DNA from: Deltaproteobacteria bacterium RBG_16_44_11
GTDB lineage: Bacteria > Desulfobacterota > Syntrophia > Syntrophales > Smithellaceae
DNA length: 22,412 bases
Direction of reading: 5' to 3'
Assembly: GCA_001797845.1 (NCBI GenBank)
Contig: MGQN01000027.1
Span: 88,185-110,596 of the forward strand
Shown here: piece by piece, positions 14,871 to 22,412 of the stretch
Numbering within the stretch: the stretch's first letter is position 1
Layout of the letters: every line of letters begins with the position of its first letter
The notes under the pieces: model-generated
The model's input: the letters and a program-made list of their open reading frames with translations, nothing else
Told to the model about the DNA's origin: nothing
Database searches by the model: none
Program-made: the position numbers and the translations under genes

Positions 14871-16235
14871 CTATTCCACGCCAAGTTTTTCGATACGGTA
14901 GCGCAAAGAATCAAAAGTGATATGTAATAGTTCAGCGGCTTTTGTTTTCGATCCTTTTGTTTTCAGTAGTGCTTTTTCGATCATTGCTTTTTCTATTTTT
15001 TCCAACTCTACATTTAAATCAATTCCTGTATCTGAAATACCAATTTCATAATTTCGTACCCCAGATGCAACATTGGCCGCCAATACTAAATTTTCCGGTA
15101 AAATTATATTGGAGCTTTCCATGGCTACGCCGCGCTCGATGATATTTTCCAGTTCACGAATATTACCGGGAAAGGTGTAATTCATCAACAACTCCATCGC
15201 ATAAGATGAAATTGTTCTAATTTCTTTTCCAAATTCCTCTGCATACTTTTCGATAAAATGGTTTGTCAAAAGAGGAATGTCCTCTTTTCGTTCTCTAAGA
15301 GGTGGTATATGTACAGGAATTACATTCAAACGGAAAAAAAGATCTTCGCGAAATTCTCCTTTTTTAACTTTATCTTCAAGATTTTGATTGGTAGCAGAGA
15401 TTATCCGCACATCAACTTTAATATCTTCGGAGCCGCCAATACGACGGAAGGTTTTTTCCTGAACTACACGTAAAAGTTTTACTTGAAGTACAGGAGGTAA
15501 CTCGCCGATTTCATCCAGAAATATCGTTCCACTTTTAGCCATTTCAAAAAGCCCGGGACGATCAGCATACGCACCGGTGAATGACCCTTTCATATAACCG
15601 AAAAGTTCGCTTTCAAGCAGATTCTCCGGTATGCCGCCGCTGTTAATTGTTTTAAAAGCCATTTTAGAACGCGGCGAGTTTTCATGAATCGCGCGCGCGA
15701 CCAGTTCTTTGCCTGTGCCGCTTTCTCCTAAAATTAAGATATTCGCCGTGGTATCGGCCACTTTTTTTATTGTTGCAAATATTTTGAGCATCTCCCGGCT
15801 CTTTCCAATCATGCCGCAGAACAATGTTTCTTCCACTGATTCCTTTTTTGTAGTTTGCTTTTCATTTACAAGTCCTTTTTTCAGCAAAGCGACGTGCACA
15901 ATTTTTTTCAGTTCTTCAATGCTTCCCCCTTTTTCCACATAATCGTATGCGCCTTCTTTCATCGCGTTAACAGCAGTTTCTCCTGAAGCGTACGCCGTGA
16001 TCAGAATAACTATTGTTTCCGGTTTTTGGTCTTTAATTATTTTAAGAAATTCAATGCCGTCAATTTTGGGCATCCTTAAATCAGTAATCACAAGGTCAAA
16101 ATCTTTCTTACGGCAGATATTAAGTGCTTTTGTGGCATCCTCGGCACAGGTTACGTTATAACCTTCCTTTGTGAGCATAATTTCCATGAATTCTCTCATG
16201 CCCTGATCATCGTCAACAATTAAAATCTTTGCCAT
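14871..16235 (-). CDS. pilR: sigma-54-dependent NtrC-family response regulator, PilR-like
   Basis: 454 residues in three domains. The receiver (1-120) has the acidic pair D8/D9, phosphorylation site D52 and K102. The AAA+ domain (about 138-370) has Walker A GESGTGKE (170-177), the sigma-54 contact loop GSFTGA (217-222) and Walker B GTIFLDEIGE (236-245). A Fis-type helix-turn-helix closes the protein (about 428-451: GSKTKAAELLHITFDSLRYR). Known role: when phosphorylated, it remodels sigma-54 RNA polymerase at -24/-12 promoters. The start has GAGGT 6 bases upstream, overlapping the end of the kinase gene, and the gap between them is 4 bases, so they are surely a pair. The PilR name is based on the PilS-like partner; targets are not visible here. 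Confidence 0.93.
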   Translation of the reverse strand: MAKILIVDDDQGMREFMEIMLTKEGYNVTCAEDATKALNICRKKDFDLVITDLRMPKIDGIEFLKIIKDQKPETIVILITAYASGETAVNAMKEGAYDYVEKGGSIEELKKIVHVALLKKGLVNEKQTTKKESVEETLFCGMIGKSREMLKIFATIKKVADTTANILILGESGTGKELVARAIHENSPRSKMAFKTINSGGIPENLLESELFGYMKGSFTGAYADRPGLFEMAKSGTIFLDEIGELPPVLQVKLLRVVQEKTFRRIGGSEDIKVDVRIISATNQNLEDKVKKGEFREDLFFRLNVIPVHIPPLRERKEDIPLLTNHFIEKYAEEFGKEIRTISSYAMELLMNYTFPGNIRELENIIERGVAMESSNIILPENLVLAANVASGVRNYEIGISDTGIDLNVELEKIEKAMIEKALLKTKGSKTKAAELLHITFDSLRYRIEKLGVE

Positions 16236-16239
16236 GTCA

Positions 16240-17904
16240 TTACCTCATCTGATTTTCTTCATTTTTCACAGGCAGCCATACGGTGCAGTTCGTGCCGATA
16301 TTTACACTGCTTTCTATTTTTATTTTTCCGCCGTAACCTTCAACAATGCGGCCGACAATTGTTAAACCTAAGCCAGTTCCTTTTTCTTTATCGGTAAAAA
16401 AAGGTTCAAATATCTTTTCTAATTTCTCATCAGCAATGCCACAGCCGGTATCCGTAATTTTAATTTCAGCATATTCATTTTTATCATCGAGTTTTACCAG
16501 CGCGGTTTCAATTGACAAAACCCCACCTTCGGGCATTGCTTGAATTGCGTTGAGGATAAGATTATTGATAATTTGTCTGACTTGCACCTTATTGGCAAAA
16601 GGTTTGGCCTTATCTGAAAATATTTTTTTAATTTTTATTGTATCCGTCCAATCCTTAGATAATTTCATGCTTTCAAAAACTTCTTCTAGCACTTCGCTTA
16701 AATCAACCAATTCTCTTGTTACAGGAATTGGTCGTGCCAGTAAAAGAAAATCTTGAACAAAACTATCTAATTGATTTTTCCCGCGTAAGATTATCTGCAT
16801 CAGGCGCTTATCTGTTTCTTCTAAATTCACTCCCTGCCTCAAAAGCTCAATCGAACCGGTTATCGAAGCCAAAGGATTTCTCATTTCATGCGCCAATCCC
16901 GCGGCCATTTCTCCGATTAAAGCCAGCCTCTTGCTTTTTTCCAGATTTTCTTCCATGAGTTTTATTTCCGTAATATTCTGAAAAATCAAAATATTGCCTA
17001 TTTGTTTTTCGTTTTTGTCCTTCAGAGTTGAAATCGCGCAACCCAAATTAATATTTTTACCTTTCGGCGTTTTTATCGCCGCTTCTGCTCGGTTTTTACT
17101 TTGTTCAGCGGTGTCATTTTTCAAAAATAACTCTCTGAATTCCGGAAAAATATCCTCAATCTTCTGGTTTTCTATTTGACGGAAGGAAAAGCCGGTAATA
17201 TCTACCGCGGCACGATTAAAAGTTTTTATTCTTCTTTGCAAATCAATGGTCATGACTCCCGTCTCGACGGATTCGATAATACTGCGAAAAAGTAAATCCA
17301 ATTGATCAAACTCCGTTACCTTTTCTTCCAATAAATGTCTTGTTTTCTTTTCCTGTTCTACAAAAACACTGGCTAAAAACGCTATCGTATAAAAAGAAAC
17401 AATATGTATCAAAATACGTACAAACACATCTCCCACTGTAACTCTGTAATCATATGTATCAAAGACAATTGAAGGAATAACCTTATAATATTCGAGGTCC
17501 AAAAGCAGTCCATACGATATAGCGGAAGCCGAAGCGACAATTAAACCTCCTTTGCGGCCAAGAAATATTACTGAATAAATTATTACCAGCGTGTAAAGAA
17601 GCGAATAATTACTATTGACGCTGCCGGTGAAATAAACAAGAAAAGTAATCAGCAAAACATCTATGGATAGTTGCAAATAAAGATTTAAACGCAAATCTTC
17701 TACAAACTTTAAAAGAAAAGCGTAAGCAATAGAAATTATATATATTAAAGCGACGATAGAATAAAATAAATATACAGCGTTTGCTGAAGATGAGAATTCC
17801 TTCTTGTTGAAATCAATATAAATGGCAAGGCCCAGAAACAGAGTTATGACCACAACCCTGTATCTGATTAAAAGGCGCAATCGCTTTTTATCCTGTTCTT
17901 CCAT
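16240..17904 (-). CDS. pilS: PilS-like membrane sensor histidine kinase
   Basis: 554 residues. About six membrane helices fill residues 10-185, including the conserved stretch GSVNSNYSLLYTLVIIYSVI (94-113) and FLGRKGGL typical of PilS-like sensors. A PAS domain follows (about 200-315), then the dimerisation domain with phospho-accepting H339 (AHEMRNPLASI) and the ATPase domain with N box N448/N452, DTGCGI (485-490) and GTGLGL (509-514). The protein is complete. AAGGATAAATG supports the start. Known PilS proteins sense pilin in the inner membrane and phosphorylate PilR. No pilin gene is in the window, so the PilS name is by resemblance; a PilS-like kinase with another signal is possible. Confidence 0.9.
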   Translation of the reverse strand: MEEQDKKRLRLLIRYRVVVITLFLGLAIYIDFNKKEFSSSANAVYLFYSIVALIYIISIAYAFLLKFVEDLRLNLYLQLSIDVLLITFLVYFTGSVNSNYSLLYTLVIIYSVIFLGRKGGLIVASASAISYGLLLDLEYYKVIPSIVFDTYDYRVTVGDVFVRILIHIVSFYTIAFLASVFVEQEKKTRHLLEEKVTEFDQLDLLFRSIIESVETGVMTIDLQRRIKTFNRAAVDITGFSFRQIENQKIEDIFPEFRELFLKNDTAEQSKNRAEAAIKTPKGKNINLGCAISTLKDKNEKQIGNILIFQNITEIKLMEENLEKSKRLALIGEMAAGLAHEMRNPLASITGSIELLRQGVNLEETDKRLMQIILRGKNQLDSFVQDFLLLARPIPVTRELVDLSEVLEEVFESMKLSKDWTDTIKIKKIFSDKAKPFANKVQVRQIINNLILNAIQAMPEGGVLSIETALVKLDDKNEYAEIKITDTGCGIADEKLEKIFEPFFTDKEKGTGLGLTIVGRIVEGYGGKIKIESSVNIGTNCTVWLPVKNEENQMR

Positions 17905-17975
17905 TTATCCTTAAATTTTCCCAAATTTATTTAGGCGATACAATTTCCAGATCATGTTATAATATTTTAACACTT
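17905..17975. promoter_or_regulatory. divergent promoter region between the kinase and comEC
   Basis: This 71-bp gap separates the divergent genes. On the + strand TATAAT (17958-17963) is an exact -10 hexamer, but no good -35 box is found at the right distance. If it is used, the comEC transcript starts very near the TTG at 17976. Confidence 0.3.
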
Positions 17976-20507
17976 TTGGCTAATAAATTTGATGTTTCTT
18001 TTACTCTTGGAAAAATATTTGATTCTATGCGCAAGCCATTAATTTATCCCTTAATCACTCTTATTTCCGGCATTATTGCCGGTTATTATCTTGCTATTCC
18101 TAAATACCTGTTGTTCGGGGTAATCATAATAACACTAATTTCTCTTATTGTGACTATAATAAAAAAATGGACTGAAGCCGGTTTTCTTTTAATCATTATT
18201 TTTACATTCCTCGCGGGCTATTTCGATATTCAAATCCAAGAATATTTAACTCAATCTGATAAACATATAATACATTATATTAATACGGGCAAACTGACTT
18301 TAGAAGGCGTTGTCATCAAAAATCCCGTTGCTTATCCTGATAAAATAATTTTGGTTATTCGCTGTCAGCGCATTTTTAAAGATAACTCCTATACTTCTGT
18401 TTCCGGTAATATTCGCCTGGTAATTCCATCTGATTTAAATTTCCAATATGCTGATTTTATTCGGTTTCATTCTGTATTAAAGAAGATACAAAGCTTTCAA
18501 AATCCCGGAGGTTTCGATTATGAACGTTATATGAATCTCCAGGGTATTTATGCAACCGGTTTTATCGCCGATAATTCGCAAATCATCCTTCTTAGGAAAA
18601 ATGCCGCCAGTATCACAAGATTGAAATTAGAATCGTTTAGATCCTATTTAAAACAGATAATTTATGAGAATGCTTTATCTCCGCAAAGAGAAATTATCGA
18701 AGCGATAACGATAGGCAACCAAAATGAAATCCCGTCTGATGTGCGAGAAAATTTTAATAAAACAGGAACTTCACATATTCTGTCTATTTCCGGCCTGCAT
18801 ATCGGAATAGTCGCGGCTGCGGCCTTTTTCTTCATTTCCCTAATTTTAAAGACTTCGGAATATTTGATGCTCAGGTTTAATATCATTAAACTGGCCTCGG
18901 CCGGTGCATTTATTTTTGTATTAATCTACACATTTATCGCTGGAATGGGTATTCCCGTGATCAGGGCAAGCCTAATGGCTTTAATCTTTTTGGGCGCTTT
19001 GCTTTTAGGCAAACAAAAAGATATTTACAATATCCTGGCGCTGGCGGGATTAATCATCTTGATTGTTTCTCCGGAAGCCTTTTTTGATATTTCTTTTCAG
19101 CTTTCCTTCGCGGCGGTGTTTGCGATTATTTATCTCGTACCAAGTTTTAGCAATCCTTCTTTTCCCTTTATTGAATCGTGGCCGATCCTGGTGCAGAAAA
19201 TCTTCAAGCAAATTTATTTATCAATTATAGTATGTATTGCCGCAACTCTCGGCACTATACCCCTGATTGTATTTTATTTTAATCGTGTATCCGCCATTAC
19301 GATTATCGCCAACTTAATTACGGTTCCTCTGTTGGGAACAATTGCGCTGGCGTTTTCCATGGCCTTTATCCTCAGCGCTTTTATTTCTGCATCAATTGCG
19401 GGCATTTTTATTAAATTGTCTTCATTTTTCGTTCAAATCTCTGTCGATATTATCACTAAATTAGCTGCGCTCTCCTGGTCCTCATTTATATTTACCAAGC
19501 CTACTGTGATGGAAATTATTATTTTTTATCTTTTCATTTTTCTTTTAATGGAATCGATTGATTTTTTCCGGGGCAAAGGAAGAAAAAAAGGGTTTTTTCA
19601 GCGCTATCCTTTTGTTTTGAAATGTCTTTTAATAGCGTCGCTTTTGTTTTTTACGGTAAATGCTATTTATCTATTTAGTAAAGACAAATTTTCCACGGAG
19701 CTGAAAGTAACGGCGATAGATGTTGGTCAAGGCTCCTCTGTTTTAGTACGCTTTCCGGGTGGCAAAAAAATGCTTATTGATGGCGGCGGATTTTCCGATA
19801 GCTCTTTCGATATGGGCAAAATGGTTATTGCCCCTTTTTTGTATCACGAAAGAATTAATACCATTGATATAGTTGTTCTCTCTCATCCCCATCCTGATCA
19901 CCTACAGGGATTGCTTTATATTACCAATAATTTTAATGTAAAGGAAGTTTGGAGCACGGGACAGCAATCGGAAGACGAAATTTTTCAGCAGTGGCAAAAG
20001 ATAATTGCGCAGAAAAAAATTAAAATGAATTCTCTGTCGGCGCAATCATCCACTCCAAAAATAAACGGTGTACAATTGAATGTTTTATGGCCTTTGAAGC
20101 CTATTTCCGTAAATGCCAGTGATCTATCTTCTGGCGAGGTTAATGATGATTCGCTTGTACTAAAAATAAAATATGGAAATGTGAGTTTTCTTTTCCCCGC
20201 CGATATAACATCCTCCGTGGAAAGTTCATTAATTAAATCAAAACAGGACTTATCCAGCGATGTTTTATTTGTTCCACATCATGGTTCATACCACTCCAGC
20301 AGCATCGACTTTATTAATAAAGTATCCTGCCGCTATGCAGTAGTTAGCGCCGGAAAAGCCAATGCCTTTCGTCATCCGCATCAACGCACTTTGGATCGAT
20401 ACAAATCTTTTTCGGTTAAACTCCTCCGCACGGATAAAGACGGCGCTATAACACTCTCCACAGACGGCACAGAATTGTACATTGATACTTATATAAAAAG
20501 CAGATAA
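17976..20507 (+). CDS. comEC: ComEC/Rec2 family DNA uptake channel
   Basis: 843 residues counted from TTG 17976. The ATG at 18027 is an alternative start that keeps all domains; neither has a clear ribosome site. An N-terminal soluble beta domain lies between early helices (about 95-210). The competence domain has the family signature TGTSHILSISGLHIG (263-277) and many membrane helices. The C-terminal metallo-beta-lactamase-like domain has DVGQGSS (from about 585), HPHPDH (637-642) and PHHGS (767-771). The protein is full length. Known role: carries single-stranded DNA across the inner membrane in natural transformation, with the C-terminal domain thought to be a nuclease. It is transcribed away from the PilS-like kinase and precedes hisS by 81 bp. 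Confidence 0.93.
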   Translation: MANKFDVSFTLGKIFDSMRKPLIYPLITLISGIIAGYYLAIPKYLLFGVIIITLISLIVTIIKKWTEAGFLLIIIFTFLAGYFDIQIQEYLTQSDKHIIHYINTGKLTLEGVVIKNPVAYPDKIILVIRCQRIFKDNSYTSVSGNIRLVIPSDLNFQYADFIRFHSVLKKIQSFQNPGGFDYERYMNLQGIYATGFIADNSQIILLRKNAASITRLKLESFRSYLKQIIYENALSPQREIIEAITIGNQNEIPSDVRENFNKTGTSHILSISGLHIGIVAAAAFFFISLILKTSEYLMLRFNIIKLASAGAFIFVLIYTFIAGMGIPVIRASLMALIFLGALLLGKQKDIYNILALAGLIILIVSPEAFFDISFQLSFAAVFAIIYLVPSFSNPSFPFIESWPILVQKIFKQIYLSIIVCIAATLGTIPLIVFYFNRVSAITIIANLITVPLLGTIALAFSMAFILSAFISASIAGIFIKLSSFFVQISVDIITKLAALSWSSFIFTKPTVMEIIIFYLFIFLLMESIDFFRGKGRKKGFFQRYPFVLKCLLIASLLFFTVNAIYLFSKDKFSTELKVTAIDVGQGSSVLVRFPGGKKMLIDGGGFSDSSFDMGKMVIAPFLYHERINTIDIVVLSHPHPDHLQGLLYITNNFNVKEVWSTGQQSEDEIFQQWQKIIAQKKIKMNSLSAQSSTPKINGVQLNVLWPLKPISVNASDLSSGEVNDDSLVLKIKYGNVSFLFPADITSSVESSLIKSKQDLSSDVLFVPHHGSYHSSSIDFINKVSCRYAVVSAGKANAFRHPHQRTLDRYKSFSVKLLRTDKDGAITLSTDGTELYIDTYIKSR

Positions 20508-20588
20508 GTCCTTGCCGTTAAATCATTTTTTTTCATTGCGAACATGCATACTGTATGCTATGAAATTCTATTATTTTGGTCATAATTT

Positions 20589-21851
20589 ATGGAAAAAATT
20601 ACTGCAATAAAAGGCATCAAAGATATATTACCTGAAGATTCCTCCACTTGGAATTCTATTGAATCAACCGCTCGTCAGGTTTTTGGTTCTTTCGGTTTTC
20701 GTGAAATTCGGGTACCGATTATGGAAAAAACCGAATTGTTTAAACGGAGTATCGGGGAAACAACGGATATCGTCGAAAAAGAAATGTACACTTTTCGTGA
20801 TCGCGATGATGAACTCTTAACATTACGCCCCGAAGCCACGGCTTCCATTATCCGCGCCTATATCGAACATAATATGCACTCTTTTGACCAGATTACGAAA
20901 CTCTATACAATGGGGCCGATGTTCCGGCGGGAAAGGCCGCAGAAAGGCCGTTTCCGTCAATTTCACCAGATTGATGTTGAATTGTTTGGCGATGAGAAGT
21001 CTCAATCCGATGCGGAAGTTATTTTCATGCTGGTTCATTTTCTGAAATCAACGGCTATTGAAGAATTATCTCTGGAAATTAACTCACTTGGTTGTAAAAC
21101 TTGCCGGCCGGTTTTTTCGGAAACCATCGTCAATTATTTAAAAGGATCAAAAAATGCTCTTTGTCCAGATTGTCAAAGGCGTATGAACACTAATCCCTTG
21201 CGAATATTTGACTGCAAGGTAGAAAGCTGCAATTCAGTTATCGCCAAAGCTCCGCAAATTCTCGACTACTTGTGCCCTGGATGTGAAGAACATTTTGCTC
21301 AGGTAAAATCGTATTTAACTTGCTTGAATGTTGCTTACGGTATTAATCCAAAAATGGTGCGCGGTTTGGATTATTATACGAGAACTGCTTTTGAAGTTAA
21401 ATCAGGATTGCTGGGAGCGCAAAACGCACTGGCGGGCGGCGGCAGATACGATGGTTTGGTTAGTTTCTTGGGAGGACCGGAAGTATCCGGCATTGGATTT
21501 GCCGTAGGTGTTGAGCGTCTTCTTGCCTGCCTGCCTGATAATAAAAAAAATATTTTTCAGACGGATTTATTTATAGCCGCGCTCGGCGAACGCGCCCAAA
21601 AAATGGCCTTCGGGTTGACTAACGAATTGCGCCGGGCCGGTATTTCCACGGAAATGGATTACAACGGAAAAAGCTTAAAAAGTCAGATGAAACGTGCCGA
21701 CAAATTAAACAGTTCCTTTACGCTAATTATGGGTGATAAAGAAATGGACGAAAAGCGCGTTGAGTTAAGAAACATGAACACCAAAAATCAGCAAATTTTA
21801 CCCATGAACAACTTGTTGGAAACAATAATTAAAATTCTTAAGGAAAGGTGA
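20589..21851 (+). CDS. hisS: histidyl-tRNA synthetase
   Basis: 420 residues, the full class II HisRS length. The N-terminus IKGIKDILPED is characteristic. Motif 2 is RRERPQKGRFRQFHQ (113-127), the histidine-binding loop is RGLDYYTRT (258-266) and motif 3 is GIGFAVGVERL. The Cys-rich insertion (LGCKTC, CPDCQRR, CKVESC, CPGCEEHF) is usual in one bacterial HisRS group. The last 90 residues are the anticodon-binding domain. Known reaction: charges tRNA-His with histidine using ATP. The ribosome site is weak. The aspS start is 7 bases after the stop codon, a common hisS-aspS order. Confidence 0.97.
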   Translation: MEKITAIKGIKDILPEDSSTWNSIESTARQVFGSFGFREIRVPIMEKTELFKRSIGETTDIVEKEMYTFRDRDDELLTLRPEATASIIRAYIEHNMHSFDQITKLYTMGPMFRRERPQKGRFRQFHQIDVELFGDEKSQSDAEVIFMLVHFLKSTAIEELSLEINSLGCKTCRPVFSETIVNYLKGSKNALCPDCQRRMNTNPLRIFDCKVESCNSVIAKAPQILDYLCPGCEEHFAQVKSYLTCLNVAYGINPKMVRGLDYYTRTAFEVKSGLLGAQNALAGGGRYDGLVSFLGGPEVSGIGFAVGVERLLACLPDNKKNIFQTDLFIAALGERAQKMAFGLTNELRRAGISTEMDYNGKSLKSQMKRADKLNSSFTLIMGDKEMDEKRVELRNMNTKNQQILPMNNLLETIIKILKER

Positions 21852-21858
21852 AAATCTT

Positions 21859-22412
21859 TTGGCCAATTTTTTAACTATAGATAAGAGAACGCATTATTGC
21901 GGCAATTTAAACATTTCCCATATCGATAAAGAAGTAATTTTAATGGGCTGGGCGCATCGCCGGAGAGATCACGGCGGTGTTATTTTTGTCGATTTGCGCG
22001 ATCGTGAAGGAATGGTTCAGGTCGTTTTCAATCCCGATTCCGGAGAAGCTGTTCATGGAGAAGCTCATAAAATCCGCAGTGAATTTGTTCTGGCTATTAA
22101 AGGAGTGGTACGCAAAAGGCCGCAGGGCATGGAAAATCCCGCCCTGAAAACAGGTGAAATCGAAGTCATCGTCTCCGAATTGGAAATAATGAATGAATCA
22201 AAAACACCGCCATTCTCTTTTGACGAAGAAGAGATATCGGAAAACGTGCGGCTTAAATACCGTTACCTGGATTTGCGCCGTCCGGCGCTCCAGCAAAATT
22301 TGTTTTTACGCAGTAAATTGGCCGCCGCTACGCGCAATTACTTCGATAAAAACGGTTTTATCGAAGTGGAAACGCCTTTTCTTACAAAAAGCACTCCGGA
22401 AGGCGCGCGCGA
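21859..22412 (+). CDS. aspS: aspartyl-tRNA synthetase, N-terminal part
   Basis: The gene runs off the window; about 184 codons are present. Translation most likely starts at TTG 21859, where the frame gives the normal AspRS N-terminus (FLTIDKRTHYCGNL), and GGAAAGGTG at the end of hisS serves as its ribosome site. The OB-fold anticodon-binding domain is clear: MGWAHRRRDHGGVIFVDLRD and REGMVQVVFNP. The start of the catalytic domain follows (RYLDLRRP, then FIEVETPFLTKSTPEGAR). It is probably co-transcribed with hisS. The discriminating versus non-discriminating type cannot be told with confidence from this part. Confidence 0.96.
   Translation, partial: MANFLTIDKRTHYCGNLNISHIDKEVILMGWAHRRRDHGGVIFVDLRDREGMVQVVFNPDSGEAVHGEAHKIRSEFVLAIKGVVRKRPQGMENPALKTGEIEVIVSELEIMNESKTPPFSFDEEEISENVRLKYRYLDLRRPALQQNLFLRSKLAAATRNYFDKNGFIEVETPFLTKSTPEGAR

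Noticed and set aside
20508..20588. tRNA or terminator in the gap between comEC and hisS
   Set aside because: There is a T-run but no stable stem before it, and no cloverleaf can be drawn. I see nothing definite in this gap.
1..22412. CRISPR array, rRNA, tRNA or riboswitch
   Set aside because: No regularly spaced direct repeats, no rRNA-like segment and no recognisable tRNA or riboswitch core were seen on either strand by reading. A covariance-model search was not possible here.

Overview
The window looks like a chromosome segment from a diderm, probably anaerobic bacterium of the Desulfobacterota (delta-proteobacterial) type. This placement is inferred from several things: a menaquinol-type Rieske/cytochrome b pair next to a fumarate-reductase-like Fe-S subunit, a PilS/PilR-type two-component pair, an AsmA-like envelope protein, a hisS-aspS pair, and a palindromic repeat of the SFPRKRESR-encoding kind. 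No rRNA gene or other phylogenetic marker is present, so the assignment is tentative. TTG start codons recur (cytochrome b, aspS, possibly comEC).

Region 1 (1-1953, + strand) is the end of a respiratory operon: the C-terminus of an SdhB/FrdB-like Fe-S protein, a Tat-exported Rieske protein, a full-length cytochrome b and a small one-helix membrane protein. The genes overlap or nearly touch. The small gene carries a palindromic repeat inside its signal-peptide coding region. No cytochrome c1-type gene is seen.

Region 2 (1954-9720, genes on the - strand) is an accessory region. It opens with a 300-bp, strongly structured intergenic stretch bounded by short inverted repeats. Then come an AT-rich two-helix membrane protein of unknown function, a coiled-coil membrane protein, a nitroreductase, a permuted NlpC/P60-like (YiiX-type) cysteine peptidase candidate, a small membrane protein, an anchored alpha/beta hydrolase, a PilZ protein and a cupin. 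Pieces of the cupin gene are scattered through it. A 50-bp copy of the cupin 3' end, 94% identical, lies just after the nitroreductase, and two more diverged 3'-end copies lie after the small membrane protein and after the hydrolase terminator. A 45-bp copy of an internal cupin segment lies just after the PilZ gene. All are in the same orientation, so the region reads like genes separated by repeated or decayed cupin sequence.

Region 3 (9911-17904, - strand) holds, in transcription order, a PilS-like sensor kinase and its NtrC-family partner, an alpha/beta hydrolase fold protein without the usual catalytic histidine, an acyl-CoA synthetase, and an AsmA-like protein.

Region 4 (17976-22412, + strand) holds comEC (DNA uptake channel), hisS and the start of aspS. 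The kinase and comEC are divergently transcribed from a 71-bp gap. Because PilSR systems elsewhere control type IV pili and comEC takes up DNA, this arrangement is suggestive, but no pilin genes are in the window.
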